Source: a virus
IMG/VR virus record: IMGVR_UViG_3300044712_002668
Location: 271,989 to 335,988 of that record
Length of the DNA: 64,000 nt
Strand: one strand, 5' to 3'
Position 1 is the first letter of the stretch, and every line of letters starts with the position of its first letter. Made by a program: the position numbers and the translations under genes. This document shows positions 1 to 8,384 of the stretch, piece by piece. Below the pieces are notes generated by a model. It was not told the DNA's origin, made no database searches, and saw only the letters and a list, made by a program, of their open reading frames with translations.

Positions 1-953
1 ATCTTGGTTCAACCAATGGTTATGGTCGTGGGTTTGAGCGGAATCGTGGGCGGGATTTCGAGAATGAATTGCCTACTGAACTAGAGTTCAAGAAGTATAA
101 TAAGCATCTTGAAATCAATGTTACTCACAACATCTATCACTTTCTGGAGGAGCGTTGTGAGATTTCAAAGCTTGATGAGATTTTCCATGGTCAGTATCTC
201 AAGGAGAAGGATCCTGATAATGACCGTAGTTGGATGAGTTTGATGGAGGAGTTTCCTCAGTGGCTCTGTGAGACTTTTCAGGAACCTTGTGAGGAATGTG
301 ATGGTTCTGAGAATGAGGATGAACCTTGTGAGTTCTGTAGTGGTACTGGCAAGGTTGGTTCCACTTATGGTGAGCCTGGTGGTATTTATGGTGAGGGTAA
401 GCCTATCTTCAATTATACTTACAATACCGATAACCTATTGAGTCAGAACATTCAGTATCTTTATTTCACTCTTGGCGGTAGGCATGACCGTGAAGAGTTT
501 GCTATCATTCAGATTCATAATGGTTGTGATGCCCGAGGTGGTATGACCACTCCTCATGTGTTTGAGGTTGGGCATTCTGGATCTGAGTATGACATTTTGG
601 AGGATAACCGAGCTACGATTTATTGTAGTGGTAAGAACCATCATCCTTCTGTGAAGGTAATTCCTGAGGAGCAGGAGAATCTTCCTGGTATTGATGTTGA
701 TCATAGTTGCCGTGGCAAGTATGGTCAGAATCGTTTTTGGGATATGGAGGGATACAATAGTTTCCCTGAGGGTGAGGACCACAAGGCTACTCACCTTGAA
801 GATTATGAAGTGAAGGTTTTGGATAGTAAGGAGGATCCGAATGCGGATAATCCCGAGCCTCATGTCTGGGAGGCTGGGAAGCTATGCATTGAGCATGAAA
901 CGGGGCTTGGATATTGTCCTTATTGCGGAGCAAGGTTGGAAGCCGGGCGTTAA
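1..953 (+). CDS. 5'-truncated zinc-binding hypothetical protein
   Basis: The frame is open to the left edge of the window, so the true start lies outside it. The ATG at 64 is in another frame and soon hits a stop. The first visible residues are Gly/Arg-rich. A DnaJ-type cysteine pair (CEECDG ... CEFCSGTG) lies in the first half, and the C-terminus has a second ribbon half-site, CPYCGARL. Such motifs normally bind zinc. I recognise no catalytic domain. Its stop overlaps the end of a small convergent gene. Confidence 0.75.
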   Translation, partial: LGSTNGYGRGFERNRGRDFENELPTELEFKKYNKHLEINVTHNIYHFLEERCEISKLDEIFHGQYLKEKDPDNDRSWMSLMEEFPQWLCETFQEPCEECDGSENEDEPCEFCSGTGKVGSTYGEPGGIYGEGKPIFNYTYNTDNLLSQNIQYLYFTLGGRHDREEFAIIQIHNGCDARGGMTTPHVFEVGHSGSEYDILEDNRATIYCSGKNHHPSVKVIPEEQENLPGIDVDHSCRGKYGQNRFWDMEGYNSFPEGEDHKATHLEDYEVKVLDSKEDPNADNPEPHVWEAGKLCIEHETGLGYCPYCGARLEAGR

Positions 954-1063
954 TCATCGCCTTCGTCTTCAAATCCTTCTTCCTCTGCTTCTCCTTCCTC
1001 TTCTTCGGAAGCTTTCTTAAGAAAAATATCAATCATCTCTTCTAGCTTAGCAAACTTTTCCAT
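950..1063 (-). CDS. small acidic protein (37 aa)
   Basis: The frame runs from an ATG at 1063 (minus strand) to a TAA at 950-952 and encodes 37 residues beginning MEKFAKLEEMIDIFLKK, followed by a Glu/Asp-rich tail. AGAGGG sits about 4 bases before the ATG, a good ribosome-binding site. The start resembles that of the next minus-strand gene (MDKMAKLEKIV), which supports it as real. It is convergent with the first gene. Function unknown. Confidence 0.55.
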   Translation of the reverse strand: MEKFAKLEEMIDIFLKKASEEEEGEAEEEGFEDEGDD

Positions 1064-1089
1064 AAACCCTCTAAATAAAATAGTGGAAA

Positions 1090-1311
1090 ATGCCTGGACA
1101 GAAATTCAACTTTGGAGAAATCTTTAAAAAAGAATTTGAAAGGTTTGGTAAAGGCAAGAATAGATTTAGATTGATGAATGATTATTCGATAGGGGCGGGA
1201 CAAATGGACTCTGCCTTTGAATCAAAAGGCAAAGTAAAAGTAGAAACTCTGGAAAAGTTCTGTGAGTATCTTGGTTTGGAACTGGAAATTATTGTAAAGA
1301 GAAGATCATGA
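1090..1311 (+). CDS. small HTH (XRE-like) DNA-binding protein
   Basis: The protein has 73 residues. The second half, with alternating helices and the segment VKVETLEKFCEYLGLELEI, matches the recognition-helix end of Cro/CI or antitoxin-type helix-turn-helix proteins (S/V..TL.K...aLG..L.I). It probably binds DNA as a small repressor. No toxin partner is adjacent; the neighbour on the other strand overlaps its last bases. The family call rests on pattern only. Confidence 0.55.
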   Translation: MPGQKFNFGEIFKKEFERFGKGKNRFRLMNDYSIGAGQMDSAFESKGKVKVETLEKFCEYLGLELEIIVKRRS

Positions 1312-1683
1312 ATCTTCATCCTCATCATACATTACATACTTATCATATAAGTTTTTAGCAATTGGATCTTCTAGATCAAATAATATTCCATCCTTTAGTT
1401 CTGGAACTATATTTGATGACCAATAATAGTGAGCTACTATATTTGAAAGGTAATTATGTTTTTCTTTATCACTTAAATCAAGTGAACTTATTTCTTGTTC
1501 TTTCTTGAAAAGAGCATCAATAATTATCTCTCTTAAATCTGAAAGGTTGTTTTTCAGATTATTACAAACTTTATCTAGAACGTGCATGGTTTTTTGAAGT
1601 TTCTCTTCAAGACCATGACTGCCTTTCTTAACAGTAAAGTAGAAGTTGTTGACAATTTTTTCCAGTTTAGCCATCTTATCCAT
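1306..1683 (-). CDS. coiled-coil hypothetical protein
   Basis: Lys/Glu-rich helical protein of about 125 residues. The start was set at MDKMAKLEKIV because the longer frame to 1731 begins with TTG and adds an unlikely hydrophobic stretch, and because this start resembles MEKFAKLEEMI of the gene at 950-1063. The C-terminus is acidic (YDEDEDS). Function unknown. Confidence 0.6.
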   Translation of the reverse strand: MDKMAKLEKIVNNFYFTVKKGSHGLEEKLQKTMHVLDKVCNNLKNNLSDLREIIIDALFKKEQEISSLDLSDKEKHNYLSNIVAHYYWSSNIVPELKDGILFDLEDPIAKNLYDKYVMYDEDEDS

Positions 1684-1745
1684 GTCTATATTTCTAAAAA
1701 TGCCTTGGATGGGATGACACATAAAAAACAAAAAGAGTTTGAGTC

Positions 1746-1967
1746 ATGAGCAAAGAAGACCTGATCGAGATCCGTGGCCGTATTATTGAAGCCCTTGGTG
1801 GTGGACAGTATTCAATCCAGGTGGATGGAAATGATACTGTTCTTCGTGCCAGATTGGGAGGCAAGATGAAGCAGAAACATATCAGGGTTATCCCTGGTGA
1901 CCTTGTTACTGTAGGCGTAAGCCCATATGATATGAGTCATGGTATTATTACTTGGCGTTTCAAGTAA
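1746..1967 (+). CDS. infA: translation initiation factor IF-1
   Basis: At 73 residues this is the standard IF-1 length. The protein is a single S1-type OB fold: a start of type MSKEDLIEIRGRIIEAL, the central GGKMKQKHIRVIPGDLVTV, and the end PYDMSHGIITWR, all aligning with bacterial IF-1 (GKMRKNYIRI..GDKVTV; PYDLSKGRI). IF-1 binds the 30S A site during initiation. A phage-borne copy may tune host ribosomes towards phage messages (inference). It sits among unknown small genes with no ribosomal neighbours. Confidence 0.95.
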   Translation: MSKEDLIEIRGRIIEALGGGQYSIQVDGNDTVLRARLGGKMKQKHIRVIPGDLVTVGVSPYDMSHGIITWRFK

Positions 1968-1978
1968 AGGTAAACACA

Positions 1979-2824
1979 ATGACCAACACCCAAGACATCC
2001 TCAGAATTTGTTCCAATGGTCCCAAGGTTGTTTTCAAGCCCGCCAAGGGTACAAAGCTTGGTGATTTTACTACCAAAACTTCTACACTGTATGGTGTAGA
2101 TAAGATTGTTGAAGCCTTCAAGGATTTCACCAAGGATAAGAATCCGGCAAAGTTTATCGGTAATATTTACGATGGCCGAGAGATTGTTGCCGTTGTTTCT
2201 TATAACGTCAAACAGGGAGTGATGATTTGTGATAAGGCACTTGAAACCCGCTATTGGTCTGAAACTGATGCTGTCATTGCTTCTGCCAAGCGTAATGAGT
2301 ATTACGCAAAGATAAAGCCCATCGTTACTCTTTATAATGAAACCTTCCTCAACTTTGTTTCAAATATTTATAACACTATGGTAATTGAAAATGTCAAGAC
2401 TGTTGTGGTTTTCAATTACCGTGAGAGTTTGATTGAGAGCTTTGAAGATTTGAAGAAGGCATTGTTTGATGGTGCAGATTTTGACAAGATCAATTCCACT
2501 GGAGTTTTGCTGAAGAATCCTTTTGTGATTGATGTTGGAAACAAGAGTGTGAATGTAAAGAAGAATAAGGGCATTCTTAGTTTCAGGTATGATGATTTCA
2601 CTGCCAGTGTGTCATTGTCTAATATCAAGATTGATACGGATGATGGGGCTGAGGTTTGGTTTGATTATGTAAAGAAGGTAGAGTTGATTCATGGTTATCT
2701 TTGCGAGGATAATCAGAATGATACTTCTACTGTGCTGAATGAGTTGAAGGCATTGTATGAGTCTTCCAAGGCTGAGATGTTGAAGATTCGTACTGAGCTT
2801 GGAGTAAAGACCCTCAATGACTGA
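1979..2824 (+). CDS. hypothetical protein (281 aa)
   Basis: Start taken at ATG 1979 (MTNTQDILRICSNG) because AAAGG lies about 10 bases upstream; the longer frame starts inside the infA end. The sequence is mixed alpha/beta, with a C-terminal helical segment (LNELKALYESSKAEMLKIRT) that may be a short coiled coil. No family recognised. It overlaps the next gene by 8 bases, so translation is probably coupled. Confidence 0.75.
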   Translation: MTNTQDILRICSNGPKVVFKPAKGTKLGDFTTKTSTLYGVDKIVEAFKDFTKDKNPAKFIGNIYDGREIVAVVSYNVKQGVMICDKALETRYWSETDAVIASAKRNEYYAKIKPIVTLYNETFLNFVSNIYNTMVIENVKTVVVFNYRESLIESFEDLKKALFDGADFDKINSTGVLLKNPFVIDVGNKSVNVKKNKGILSFRYDDFTASVSLSNIKIDTDDGAEVWFDYVKKVELIHGYLCEDNQNDTSTVLNELKALYESSKAEMLKIRTELGVKTLND

Positions 2825-3212
2825 TACCACAGAGGAAAGGCTTGACGATTATTGTAAGCGTATTGGATTGAAGATGAAGGTTGAATACATCGGACTAATA
2901 TCCGATGGATTGTTTTCCAAGAAGCATTATAAATGCAGGCTTGGTTTCAAGGGTAGGACTTTGACTACCGATTTTTATCAGGGTATGGGTTGCACAGAAG
3001 AACCGGTTATCCCTGATGTGATTTCAAGTTTGTGTTTGGATGCTTCTGCTGGAATGGAAGACTTTCCTTTTTTCTGTTCCAGCTTTGGATATGATACCGA
3101 TTCGATGAAGGCCAATAAGCTTTGGAAGGCATGCAAGGCTACCGTGCCCAAGTTGAAGAGGTTTCTTGGAGATGCATTCAATGAAACCTGTGAGAAGGGT
3201 AGTACTTGGTAA
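2817..3212 (+). CDS. hypothetical protein (131 aa)
   Basis: Begins MTDTTEERLDDYCKRIG inside the end of the previous gene and ends in a TAATG overlap with the next. It contains several Cys residues but no spaced zinc motif. The segment MEDFPFFCSSFGYDTDSMKA resembles small phage proteins that follow a primase- or recombinase-type gene, but I cannot assign a function. Confidence 0.7.
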   Translation: MTDTTEERLDDYCKRIGLKMKVEYIGLISDGLFSKKHYKCRLGFKGRTLTTDFYQGMGCTEEPVIPDVISSLCLDASAGMEDFPFFCSSFGYDTDSMKANKLWKACKATVPKLKRFLGDAFNETCEKGSTW

Positions 3213-3490
3213 TGGGACAGGATATTGATAACGCAAAACCAGGTGACATATTTGTAGCGGCTGATAATGGTATTTACGGTGTTATTGTATTGGCTGCTAA
3301 AAATAAAGTTGATGATGTAAATTTGTGTGCCTTTACATCCAAGGGTCCTGATATGAAAGGACCCTTTACCAATTACTTTATGGATGCATGGAAGCTTACT
3401 TATCGTTATAGAGTTCCTGATATAAAGGATTGGGATTGGATTCCTGAAAGTGTTAATGAATATGCTTGGGAAGTAAAAGAGAACTCGTAA
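3212..3490 (+). CDS. hypothetical protein (92 aa)
   Basis: Start set at ATG 3212 (MGQDIDNAKPGDIFVAADN), overlapping the preceding stop as TAATG. The opening KPGDIFVAADNGIYGVIVL is a beta-rich SH3-like pattern common in small phage proteins. No enzymatic motif. It ends in another TAATG overlap. Confidence 0.7.
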   Translation: MGQDIDNAKPGDIFVAADNGIYGVIVLAAKNKVDDVNLCAFTSKGPDMKGPFTNYFMDAWKLTYRYRVPDIKDWDWIPESVNEYAWEVKENS

Positions 3491-3822
3491 TGTCAAGGCA
3501 ATATACACAAGAAGAGATTCGAGATAAGTTTATGACTCATGTTGCTGCTCTTGTCAGGTATTGGCAGCGGCAAGTTGATTGTTCTTCTGATGAGAAAGTT
3601 GAGGGTATTACCCATTCTCTTCTTGTAGCTCTGGATGGTGGAGCAATGGCTCTTCCGGCTTTCAAGGTCATTGCGGATCCGCATCCTGCTGATAAGCAAT
3701 ATCATATTGAACATGATGAAAATTGGTATCCTGAGAGTCATGAGTTGAATCATCCTGGTGATATTACGGCAGATGGACTTCTTCATGAGGTTCTGTTCAA
3801 GTACCTGAAGGATGACGAATGA
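3490..3822 (+). CDS. hypothetical protein (110 aa)
   Basis: ATG 3490 (MSRQYTQEEIRDKFMTHVAAL) overlaps the previous stop and is preferred over the upstream in-frame start. A helical first half is followed by a conserved-looking His/Glu-rich end (HIEHDENWYPESHELNHPGD ... LLHEVLF). The pattern is familiar from phage accessory proteins, but no function is known to me. Overlaps the next gene by ATGA. Confidence 0.7.
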   Translation: MSRQYTQEEIRDKFMTHVAALVRYWQRQVDCSSDEKVEGITHSLLVALDGGAMALPAFKVIADPHPADKQYHIEHDENWYPESHELNHPGDITADGLLHEVLFKYLKDDE

Positions 3823-4376
3823 ACATCAACAACCTCAAGAGTTTTATTACTGGTAAGATTGATTCGATCAAGAATGTTGTATTGAATAAGTTTGGGGTTA
3901 GCGGAGAGCCGTTGTTTGTGGGTGGTAGTTGGGAAGTGTTTGTTGAGAAGATCCATGAAATCGTGGATGATTATGTTGAGAATAGTCACAGACGTTTTTT
4001 GGAATCATTGGTTACCAATGAGGTTGAGTTCAAGATTGGTGAGCTGGATCTTCCAACTGAGAATCGTATTAATGATTTGATTGATGAAGCGATGACTGAG
4101 AAGATTGATGAAGCTATCGATAAGGCTATTTCGGATGAGGGTAATGAACATTTGAGGACAGTTATTACTGAAATTGTTGAGGAGAACGCTGTAACTGAGG
4201 AGTATATTTCTGATATTGTTCGAACACAGTTGAGTGACCAAGGTGATGATTTTGAGGATTCTGTTATGAGTGTAGTCAAGACAAACAGTGATTTTGAGTT
4301 GTGTGTTCTGGATATTATCAAGGATAATCCCAGGGCTGTTCTCAAGGCATTGCTTGAGGGTTTGAATAACGAGTAG
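3819..4376 (+). CDS. acidic helical protein (185 aa)
   Basis: Rich in Asp, Glu, Ile and Val with repeating helical stretches such as LIDEAMTEKIDEAIDKAISD, suggesting coiled-coil assembly. There are no cysteines in a metal pattern and no catalytic motif. Unknown; a structural or adaptor role would fit the composition. Confidence 0.65.
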   Translation: MNINNLKSFITGKIDSIKNVVLNKFGVSGEPLFVGGSWEVFVEKIHEIVDDYVENSHRRFLESLVTNEVEFKIGELDLPTENRINDLIDEAMTEKIDEAIDKAISDEGNEHLRTVITEIVEENAVTEEYISDIVRTQLSDQGDDFEDSVMSVVKTNSDFELCVLDIIKDNPRAVLKALLEGLNNE

Positions 4377-4386
4377 TAGGTGAATA

Positions 4387-5478
4387 ATGGGACTATCTGA
4401 CGAAGAGAGAATCTCTAAGGTTTTTGCAGTATTCATTCGTTTGAATGATTACTTTGATACTAATACATCTCAGTATCATAAGTATGATTTGGAAATATAT
4501 AATAAGCTGAAGAAGATTGTAAAGAAGTTGTGGATTACTTATTATAGTGGTTCACGAAATGGTATGTTCTGGTTTTGTGGTGGCGAGATTGATAGCACTG
4601 ATTTGCCGCCCATGGGAACCATGGCATCATCATTCAGGTTGCTTGATAAGGAAGATGTTTTTTTTCCACCTCCCAAGGATGAGGAGGAGAAGAAAGATAG
4701 GGACTTCTGGAATTATGAGAAGCCTGAAAAGGAACAGACTTCTTATGACAAGCTTTGTTATTATATTCGTCAGTATTTCGATAAAATTGAATTCTTGCAT
4801 AAGAAGAATGAGCACGCTGTATGGAATGTGTTTCGTGAATGCGAAGCATATTTCTATGCAGCCAATCGATATGATGATAAGTTGTCAAAGCGTTTGGGCA
4901 AGGTTACCAAGTTGTTTGCTGAGATGATGGGTATTTGTACTCATGCATTTGCAAACAATCCTGTTTATTATAAAGCCTGGATGGCTGATAAGATTCTTGA
5001 GAAGTTCAAGGTTTATGATGGGAACGATCTTGTTATGCAATGGTTTATAAAGCATAACTTTCATCATAAGATTTCTTTGAAGTATTATGATAATGCTCAG
5101 CTTTATGCTGATTATAAGAAGTTCCGAGCGTTGTCAGCTCCATCCTTGATGGATAAGATAGAGGTATTGTTCAGGTTCATTGGGGGCGGGCTTGATGATT
5201 TTTATCATAAGCAATTGCTTGAATCATGTAAGAAGGCTAATTTTAGTGAAGGTGATATCAAGAAGGTTGAGGGTTGGTTGAATAATTGTAAGAAGCTTCG
5301 TGAGGAAAAGGAGGCTGAAACTAAAACTGATTATAATAAGAATCGTTTTGATTCTGTATGGTTTGAGAGTTATGATGTAAAGGATACTGAGGAGAAGCCT
5401 GAAGTAAAGAAGGAGGTCAAGAAGATTTCAGCTCCAAAGAAGAAGCCTGTTACAAAGAAGGCCAAGGTCAAGAAATGA
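4387..5478 (+). CDS. hypothetical protein with basic C-terminal tail (363 aa)
   Basis: A large mostly helical protein beginning MGLSDEERISKVFAVFIRL, rich in Tyr, Phe and Lys, ending in a Lys/Pro tail (SAPKKKPVTKKAKVKK). The tail resembles the basic extension of the 7.7 kb protein and may bind nucleic acid. No recognised domain. The stop overlaps the next start (ATGA). Confidence 0.7.
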   Translation: MGLSDEERISKVFAVFIRLNDYFDTNTSQYHKYDLEIYNKLKKIVKKLWITYYSGSRNGMFWFCGGEIDSTDLPPMGTMASSFRLLDKEDVFFPPPKDEEEKKDRDFWNYEKPEKEQTSYDKLCYYIRQYFDKIEFLHKKNEHAVWNVFRECEAYFYAANRYDDKLSKRLGKVTKLFAEMMGICTHAFANNPVYYKAWMADKILEKFKVYDGNDLVMQWFIKHNFHHKISLKYYDNAQLYADYKKFRALSAPSLMDKIEVLFRFIGGGLDDFYHKQLLESCKKANFSEGDIKKVEGWLNNCKKLREEKEAETKTDYNKNRFDSVWFESYDVKDTEEKPEVKKEVKKISAPKKKPVTKKAKVKK

Positions 5479-5672
5479 CCCTTTGGAATTTTTGGCATTC
5501 ACCATGGCAACGCAAGTTGCTATTTATTATCATATCTATCTTTGCTTTTATTGCTTATCTTAGAGGGGAATCTGTATTACTTGAACTGGCCTGGGATGGT
5601 GTTTGGATCTCCGGTGTAGAATTGATAACGGCAATATTGATGACGATGTTCTGCACAGAGCCAAAGAAATGA
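5475..5672 (+). CDS. small membrane protein (65 aa)
   Basis: Starts MTLWNFWHSPWQRK, then a clear hydrophobic helix (LLFIIISIFAFIAYL) and a second apolar stretch near residues 45-60 (VELITAILMTMF). Basic residues before helix 1 suggest an inside N-terminus. Probably a two-helix inner-membrane protein; the role is unknown. Coupled by overlap to both neighbours. Confidence 0.65.
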   Translation: MTLWNFWHSPWQRKLLFIIISIFAFIAYLRGESVLLELAWDGVWISGVELITAILMTMFCTEPKK

Positions 5673-5935
5673 CAATCGAAAAGGTATCAGTTTTGATTTA
5701 CTCTCACAGGCATGGAACTGATGTGAGTGTTTATAAGACTAATGAGGGGGCTATCAAGGCAGTCTTTGAAATTATGGCTGAATATAAACTTGAGCTTGAG
5801 GGTTCTGGTGATAAGGAGGCTATTGCAGAATTTGAGGAAGCTGTGAAGAATAATGATATCGGAACGGCTTCAGAGATTTGGGCTGAGATTGTTGGAGAAA
5901 CTTTCGAGATCAATGAGGTTCCTTTGAATGAATAA
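5669..5935 (+). CDS. hypothetical protein, paralog of next gene
   Basis: Start at ATG 5669 (MTIEKVSVLIYSHRHG), overlapping the previous stop. The opening pattern V..L..HRHG...SVY....EA is shared with the following gene, so these are tandem paralogs. The C-terminal half is acidic and helical. Unknown function. Confidence 0.7.
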   Translation: MTIEKVSVLIYSHRHGTDVSVYKTNEGAIKAVFEIMAEYKLELEGSGDKEAIAEFEEAVKNNDIGTASEIWAEIVGETFEINEVPLNE

Positions 5936-6230
5936 AGAAGTGGCATTGGTTTTATTGCATCGTAGACATGGCTATGTTGAAAGTGTTTATATTCTACCAG
6001 AACAAGAAGCTTATAGACAAGCTATAATTTATATAATTGGCAATCTTAATTGTACTACAAATCCTGAAGATATTCAGGTTATTAAAAATCTTATTCTTGA
6101 AAAGAAATATGAAGAAGCTTATGAGATATTGGATGCTGAGAATTATGTAGCAGTTATGCCGATAAATACTCTTGATGAGGAGGTTTCTGATACTGAGGTT
6201 ATCAAGTGGCTAACTGGAGATAATAAATAA
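5928..6230 (+). CDS. hypothetical protein, paralog of previous gene
   Basis: 100 residues. Begins MNKEVALVLLHRRHGYVESVY, matching the HRHG...SVY signature of the gene at 5669. Overlaps it by 8 bases. The helical C-terminal half resembles the paralog only in pattern. Unknown function. Confidence 0.7.
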   Translation: MNKEVALVLLHRRHGYVESVYILPEQEAYRQAIIYIIGNLNCTTNPEDIQVIKNLILEKKYEEAYEILDAENYVAVMPINTLDEEVSDTEVIKWLTGDNK

Positions 6231-6472
6231 TGTACGACAATGATGATGAGGATTATGACCCTTGTTATGATAATGATGACGATGATGATTTGATTGATGG
6301 GGTTGGGTTTGCACAAGAGGGCAGTGCTCTCCGGGCCGAAACCCCTGACAATCCCCGCATCTATCCTTGTCCTACTTGCGGTGCAGAAAATGTTCTTACC
6401 TTGATTGATAAGGCCCGTCATTACCAATGCGACCGCTGTGCAGATAGGGCAGAGCGTGGAGGTGATTGGTAA
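6230..6472 (+). CDS. zinc-ribbon protein (80 aa)
   Basis: The N-terminal third is a run of Asp with Tyr. The C-terminal half has a four-Cys ribbon (CPTCGAENVLTL ... YQCDRCADRAERGG), the classic spacing for one structural zinc in small phage ribbons. A role in protein or nucleic-acid contact is likely; the partner is unknown. Starts and stops overlap the neighbours. Confidence 0.7.
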   Translation: MYDNDDEDYDPCYDNDDDDDLIDGVGFAQEGSALRAETPDNPRIYPCPTCGAENVLTLIDKARHYQCDRCADRAERGGDW

Positions 6473-6732
6473 TGCTCAAAGACTGGGATGAGAAGATTGA
6501 CATCTCTGATTTGATTGATAATTATAATGACGATAAGATTAATGTGATAGCAGTTGCCAAGGGTTTGGCTGACAGGCTTGCCGCTTGCAAGTGGAGCAAG
6601 AAAGATTTTATCGTTGATTGTATTGCTAGACTTCGTGATGCTGTAGAAGACGAAGATGAGTTTGATGAGCTTCTTGAAGAGCTTTATGATTGGGGAGATA
6701 CTAATAAGCGTCTTTGGGTTCAGGCAATGTAA
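6472..6732 (+). CDS. hypothetical protein (86 aa)
   Basis: Start at ATG 6472 (MLKDWDEKIDISDLIDNY). Acidic and helical, with the end DEFDELLEELYDWGDTNKRLW. No family recognised. It is convergent with the minus-strand gene that follows directly. Confidence 0.7.
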   Translation: MLKDWDEKIDISDLIDNYNDDKINVIAVAKGLADRLAACKWSKKDFIVDCIARLRDAVEDEDEFDELLEELYDWGDTNKRLWVQAM

Positions 6733-7170
6733 TTAGTCTTTTGGAATATCCTTTCTTGAAGCTGGCTGCATAAGGAGATTCCTTGCACTAACAGGGGTGG
6801 CTATATCAGCCATCCCTTGGTATGGTTGTCCATGCTCTCTCATTAAAAATAATGCCAGCCTTCTTAAATTAGCTCTATATCTTTTTATAACTTGATACTT
6901 CTCATTGATTTTATTTTGCAATTTATTTATTTCATCTCTCTTCAATCTTCGCATAAACTCTGATGTTTGAATAAGAAGTTCTTCATTAACTTTATCTATA
7001 TTATTTTGTAGATAAGATATCTCCTCTTCCATAAGTTTTATTTTATCTATTTGATATTCTACTTTATCTCTTATTGTTTCATCAAGCAAGTGAAGATGGG
7101 CCTTGATTTCCTCAATGGCTATCTTGATAATCTTCATATCGCGAGCAATTTTTACCAATACGTTTTTCAT
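6733..7170 (-). CDS. coiled-coil protein (145 aa)
   Basis: Start set at MKNVLVKIARDMKIIK because the upstream extension begins with TTG and is a hydrophobic run unlike the rest. Nearly the whole chain is heptad-like (KIKLMEEEISYLQNNIDKV ... INKLQNKINEKYQVIKR). Minus-strand genes in this window often look virion-associated, and the ending (SARNLLMQPASRKDIPKD) could be an exposed tail. Function unknown. Confidence 0.6.
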   Translation of the reverse strand: MKNVLVKIARDMKIIKIAIEEIKAHLHLLDETIRDKVEYQIDKIKLMEEEISYLQNNIDKVNEELLIQTSEFMRRLKRDEINKLQNKINEKYQVIKRYRANLRRLALFLMREHGQPYQGMADIATPVSARNLLMQPASRKDIPKD

Positions 7171-7186
7171 ATTAGTATAAAAGAAT

Positions 7187-7366
7187 ATGACTATGAACAA
7201 ACCAAACAAATTAGTATTGACAATCAATATTGGAAATGATGATGTTCAAACCAGGGACGATGTTGCCAGGGTTATCAAGCAACATCTCACCAAGATTGCT
7301 AATAAAGATTCTGGTAAGATTATGGATGATAATGGAAACTCCATTGGTAAGTGGGAATATCAATGA
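7187..7366 (+). CDS. small hypothetical protein (59 aa)
   Basis: Frame from ATG 7187 (or 7193) to TGA at 7364-7366. The product reads M(TM)NKPNKLVLTINIGND, then DVARVIKQHLTKIANKD and the ending IMDDNGNSIGKWEYQ. That last pattern (DxNGNxVGxW) is common in small phage proteins of unknown role. Its stop overlaps the next ATG (ATGA), which supports it as a real gene. Confidence 0.6.
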   Translation: MTMNKPNKLVLTINIGNDDVQTRDDVARVIKQHLTKIANKDSGKIMDDNGNSIGKWEYQ

Positions 7367-7593
7367 GCGATGATGCTCCAAGAAAATTTTTCAAATGCAC
7401 TTTCACTGTCACTGTAATTTGTGAAGATGAGCCGATAGCTCCTGATACGAGTTTGGGGGATATTGAGTATGAGATTATGGAGGGAGAGTGTGTTGGGGAT
7501 GTGGAGTATGCAGAAGTGCAGGAGATAACTTATGAAGAGGCGAAGGTTGAGTGTGAGAAAATTGGAGCTGAGATTGAATTTTTCGGACCATAA
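7363..7593 (+). CDS. hypothetical protein (76 aa)
   Basis: Start at ATG 7363 (MSDDAPRKFFKCTFTVTVIC), coupled to the previous stop. A beta-rich opening is followed by an acidic middle and a short helix (YEEAKVECEKIG). No recognised family. It is the last gene before a promoter-bearing gap. Confidence 0.65.
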   Translation: MSDDAPRKFFKCTFTVTVICEDEPIAPDTSLGDIEYEIMEGECVGDVEYAEVQEITYEEAKVECEKIGAEIEFFGP

Positions 7594-7612
7594 ACTGCTT
7601 GATAAAAATCAT

Positions 7613-7640
7613 TTGACAATTGAAAACTCTGTGATATCTA
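7613..7640 (+). promoter_or_regulatory. sigma70-like promoter for the basic-tail protein
   Basis: TTGACA at 7613-7618 and TATCTA at 7635-7640 are separated by 16 bases. They lie about 35 bases before the A-rich leader and ATG at 7674. This is one of the clearest consensus-like promoters in the window. Confidence 0.6.
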
Positions 7641-7673
7641 ACTGATAACCCGGTACAAAAGGAAAAAAACAAC

Positions 7674-8384
7674 ATGGCCAAGACCACCGATACCAGCATT
7701 TCCGCCGCTTTCGCCACCAAGGCCGCTCGTCTGGTTGAGCTTGAGAAGGAGCTTGCTCTTCTGAAGAAGGAGCTTGCTGAGGATCTCAAGAGCATTTCAA
7801 CGAGTGAGCTTGCTCCTATTGTGAAGGATCTGGTTGCGGTGCAAAAGCAGGCACGCCCTGCCCGGACGAATGTTCGCGGCAGTGTTCGTTCCCCTGTGAC
7901 TGGCGAGACTCCCACGGAGTACGTCAGGCGTTGTGATCCGAACCTCTCCATCAAGGAGGTGATTGAGCTTGCCAAGGAAGAGGTCAAGCTTGATATTTCG
8001 TATGCCCTTGTTTATCAGACTCGTAAGAACGATTCTGCGAAGGGTGTTGTTGCTCCCCCTCCAAAGAAGGCTGTCAAGAAGGCTCCTGCAAAGGAGGAGC
8101 CGAAGCCTTCCAAGAAGGAAACTCCCAAGCCTGCTAAGAAGGAGGAACCTAAGCCCTCCAAGAAGCCGGCCAAGAAGGAGCCTGCCAAGGAGATTGCAAA
8201 GCCGACCAAGGAGGAGGCCAAGCCTTCCAAGAAGAAGTCGGTCATTGTCAAGAAGGGAGAGGTTGCCGCTGCCAAGCCGGCTGTGACGCCCTCCAAGCGT
8301 GTTGCTAAGAAGCCCCTTGCCCCTGCGCCCGAGGTTGTTGTCCCTGCCCTTGAGGCTGCTACGGAAGTTTCCGCTGCCAACTAA
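7674..8384 (+). CDS. histone H1-like / nucleoid-associated protein
   Basis: Three parts are visible: an N-terminal coiled coil (ARLVELEKELALLKKELAED), a folded core around residues 80-125 (EYVRRCDPNLSIKEVIELA), and a long low-complexity Lys/Ala/Pro tail with repeats of the type PKPSKKxxPKPAKKE. The architecture resembles bacterial H1-like proteins. The core is repeated in the paralog at 8966. It is preceded by its own promoter and the leader AAGGAAAAAAACAACATGG, suggesting high expression. DNA compaction is an inference. Confidence 0.6.
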   Translation: MAKTTDTSISAAFATKAARLVELEKELALLKKELAEDLKSISTSELAPIVKDLVAVQKQARPARTNVRGSVRSPVTGETPTEYVRRCDPNLSIKEVIELAKEEVKLDISYALVYQTRKNDSAKGVVAPPPKKAVKKAPAKEEPKPSKKETPKPAKKEEPKPSKKPAKKEPAKEIAKPTKEEAKPSKKKSVIVKKGEVAAAKPAVTPSKRVAKKPLAPAPEVVVPALEAATEVSAAN

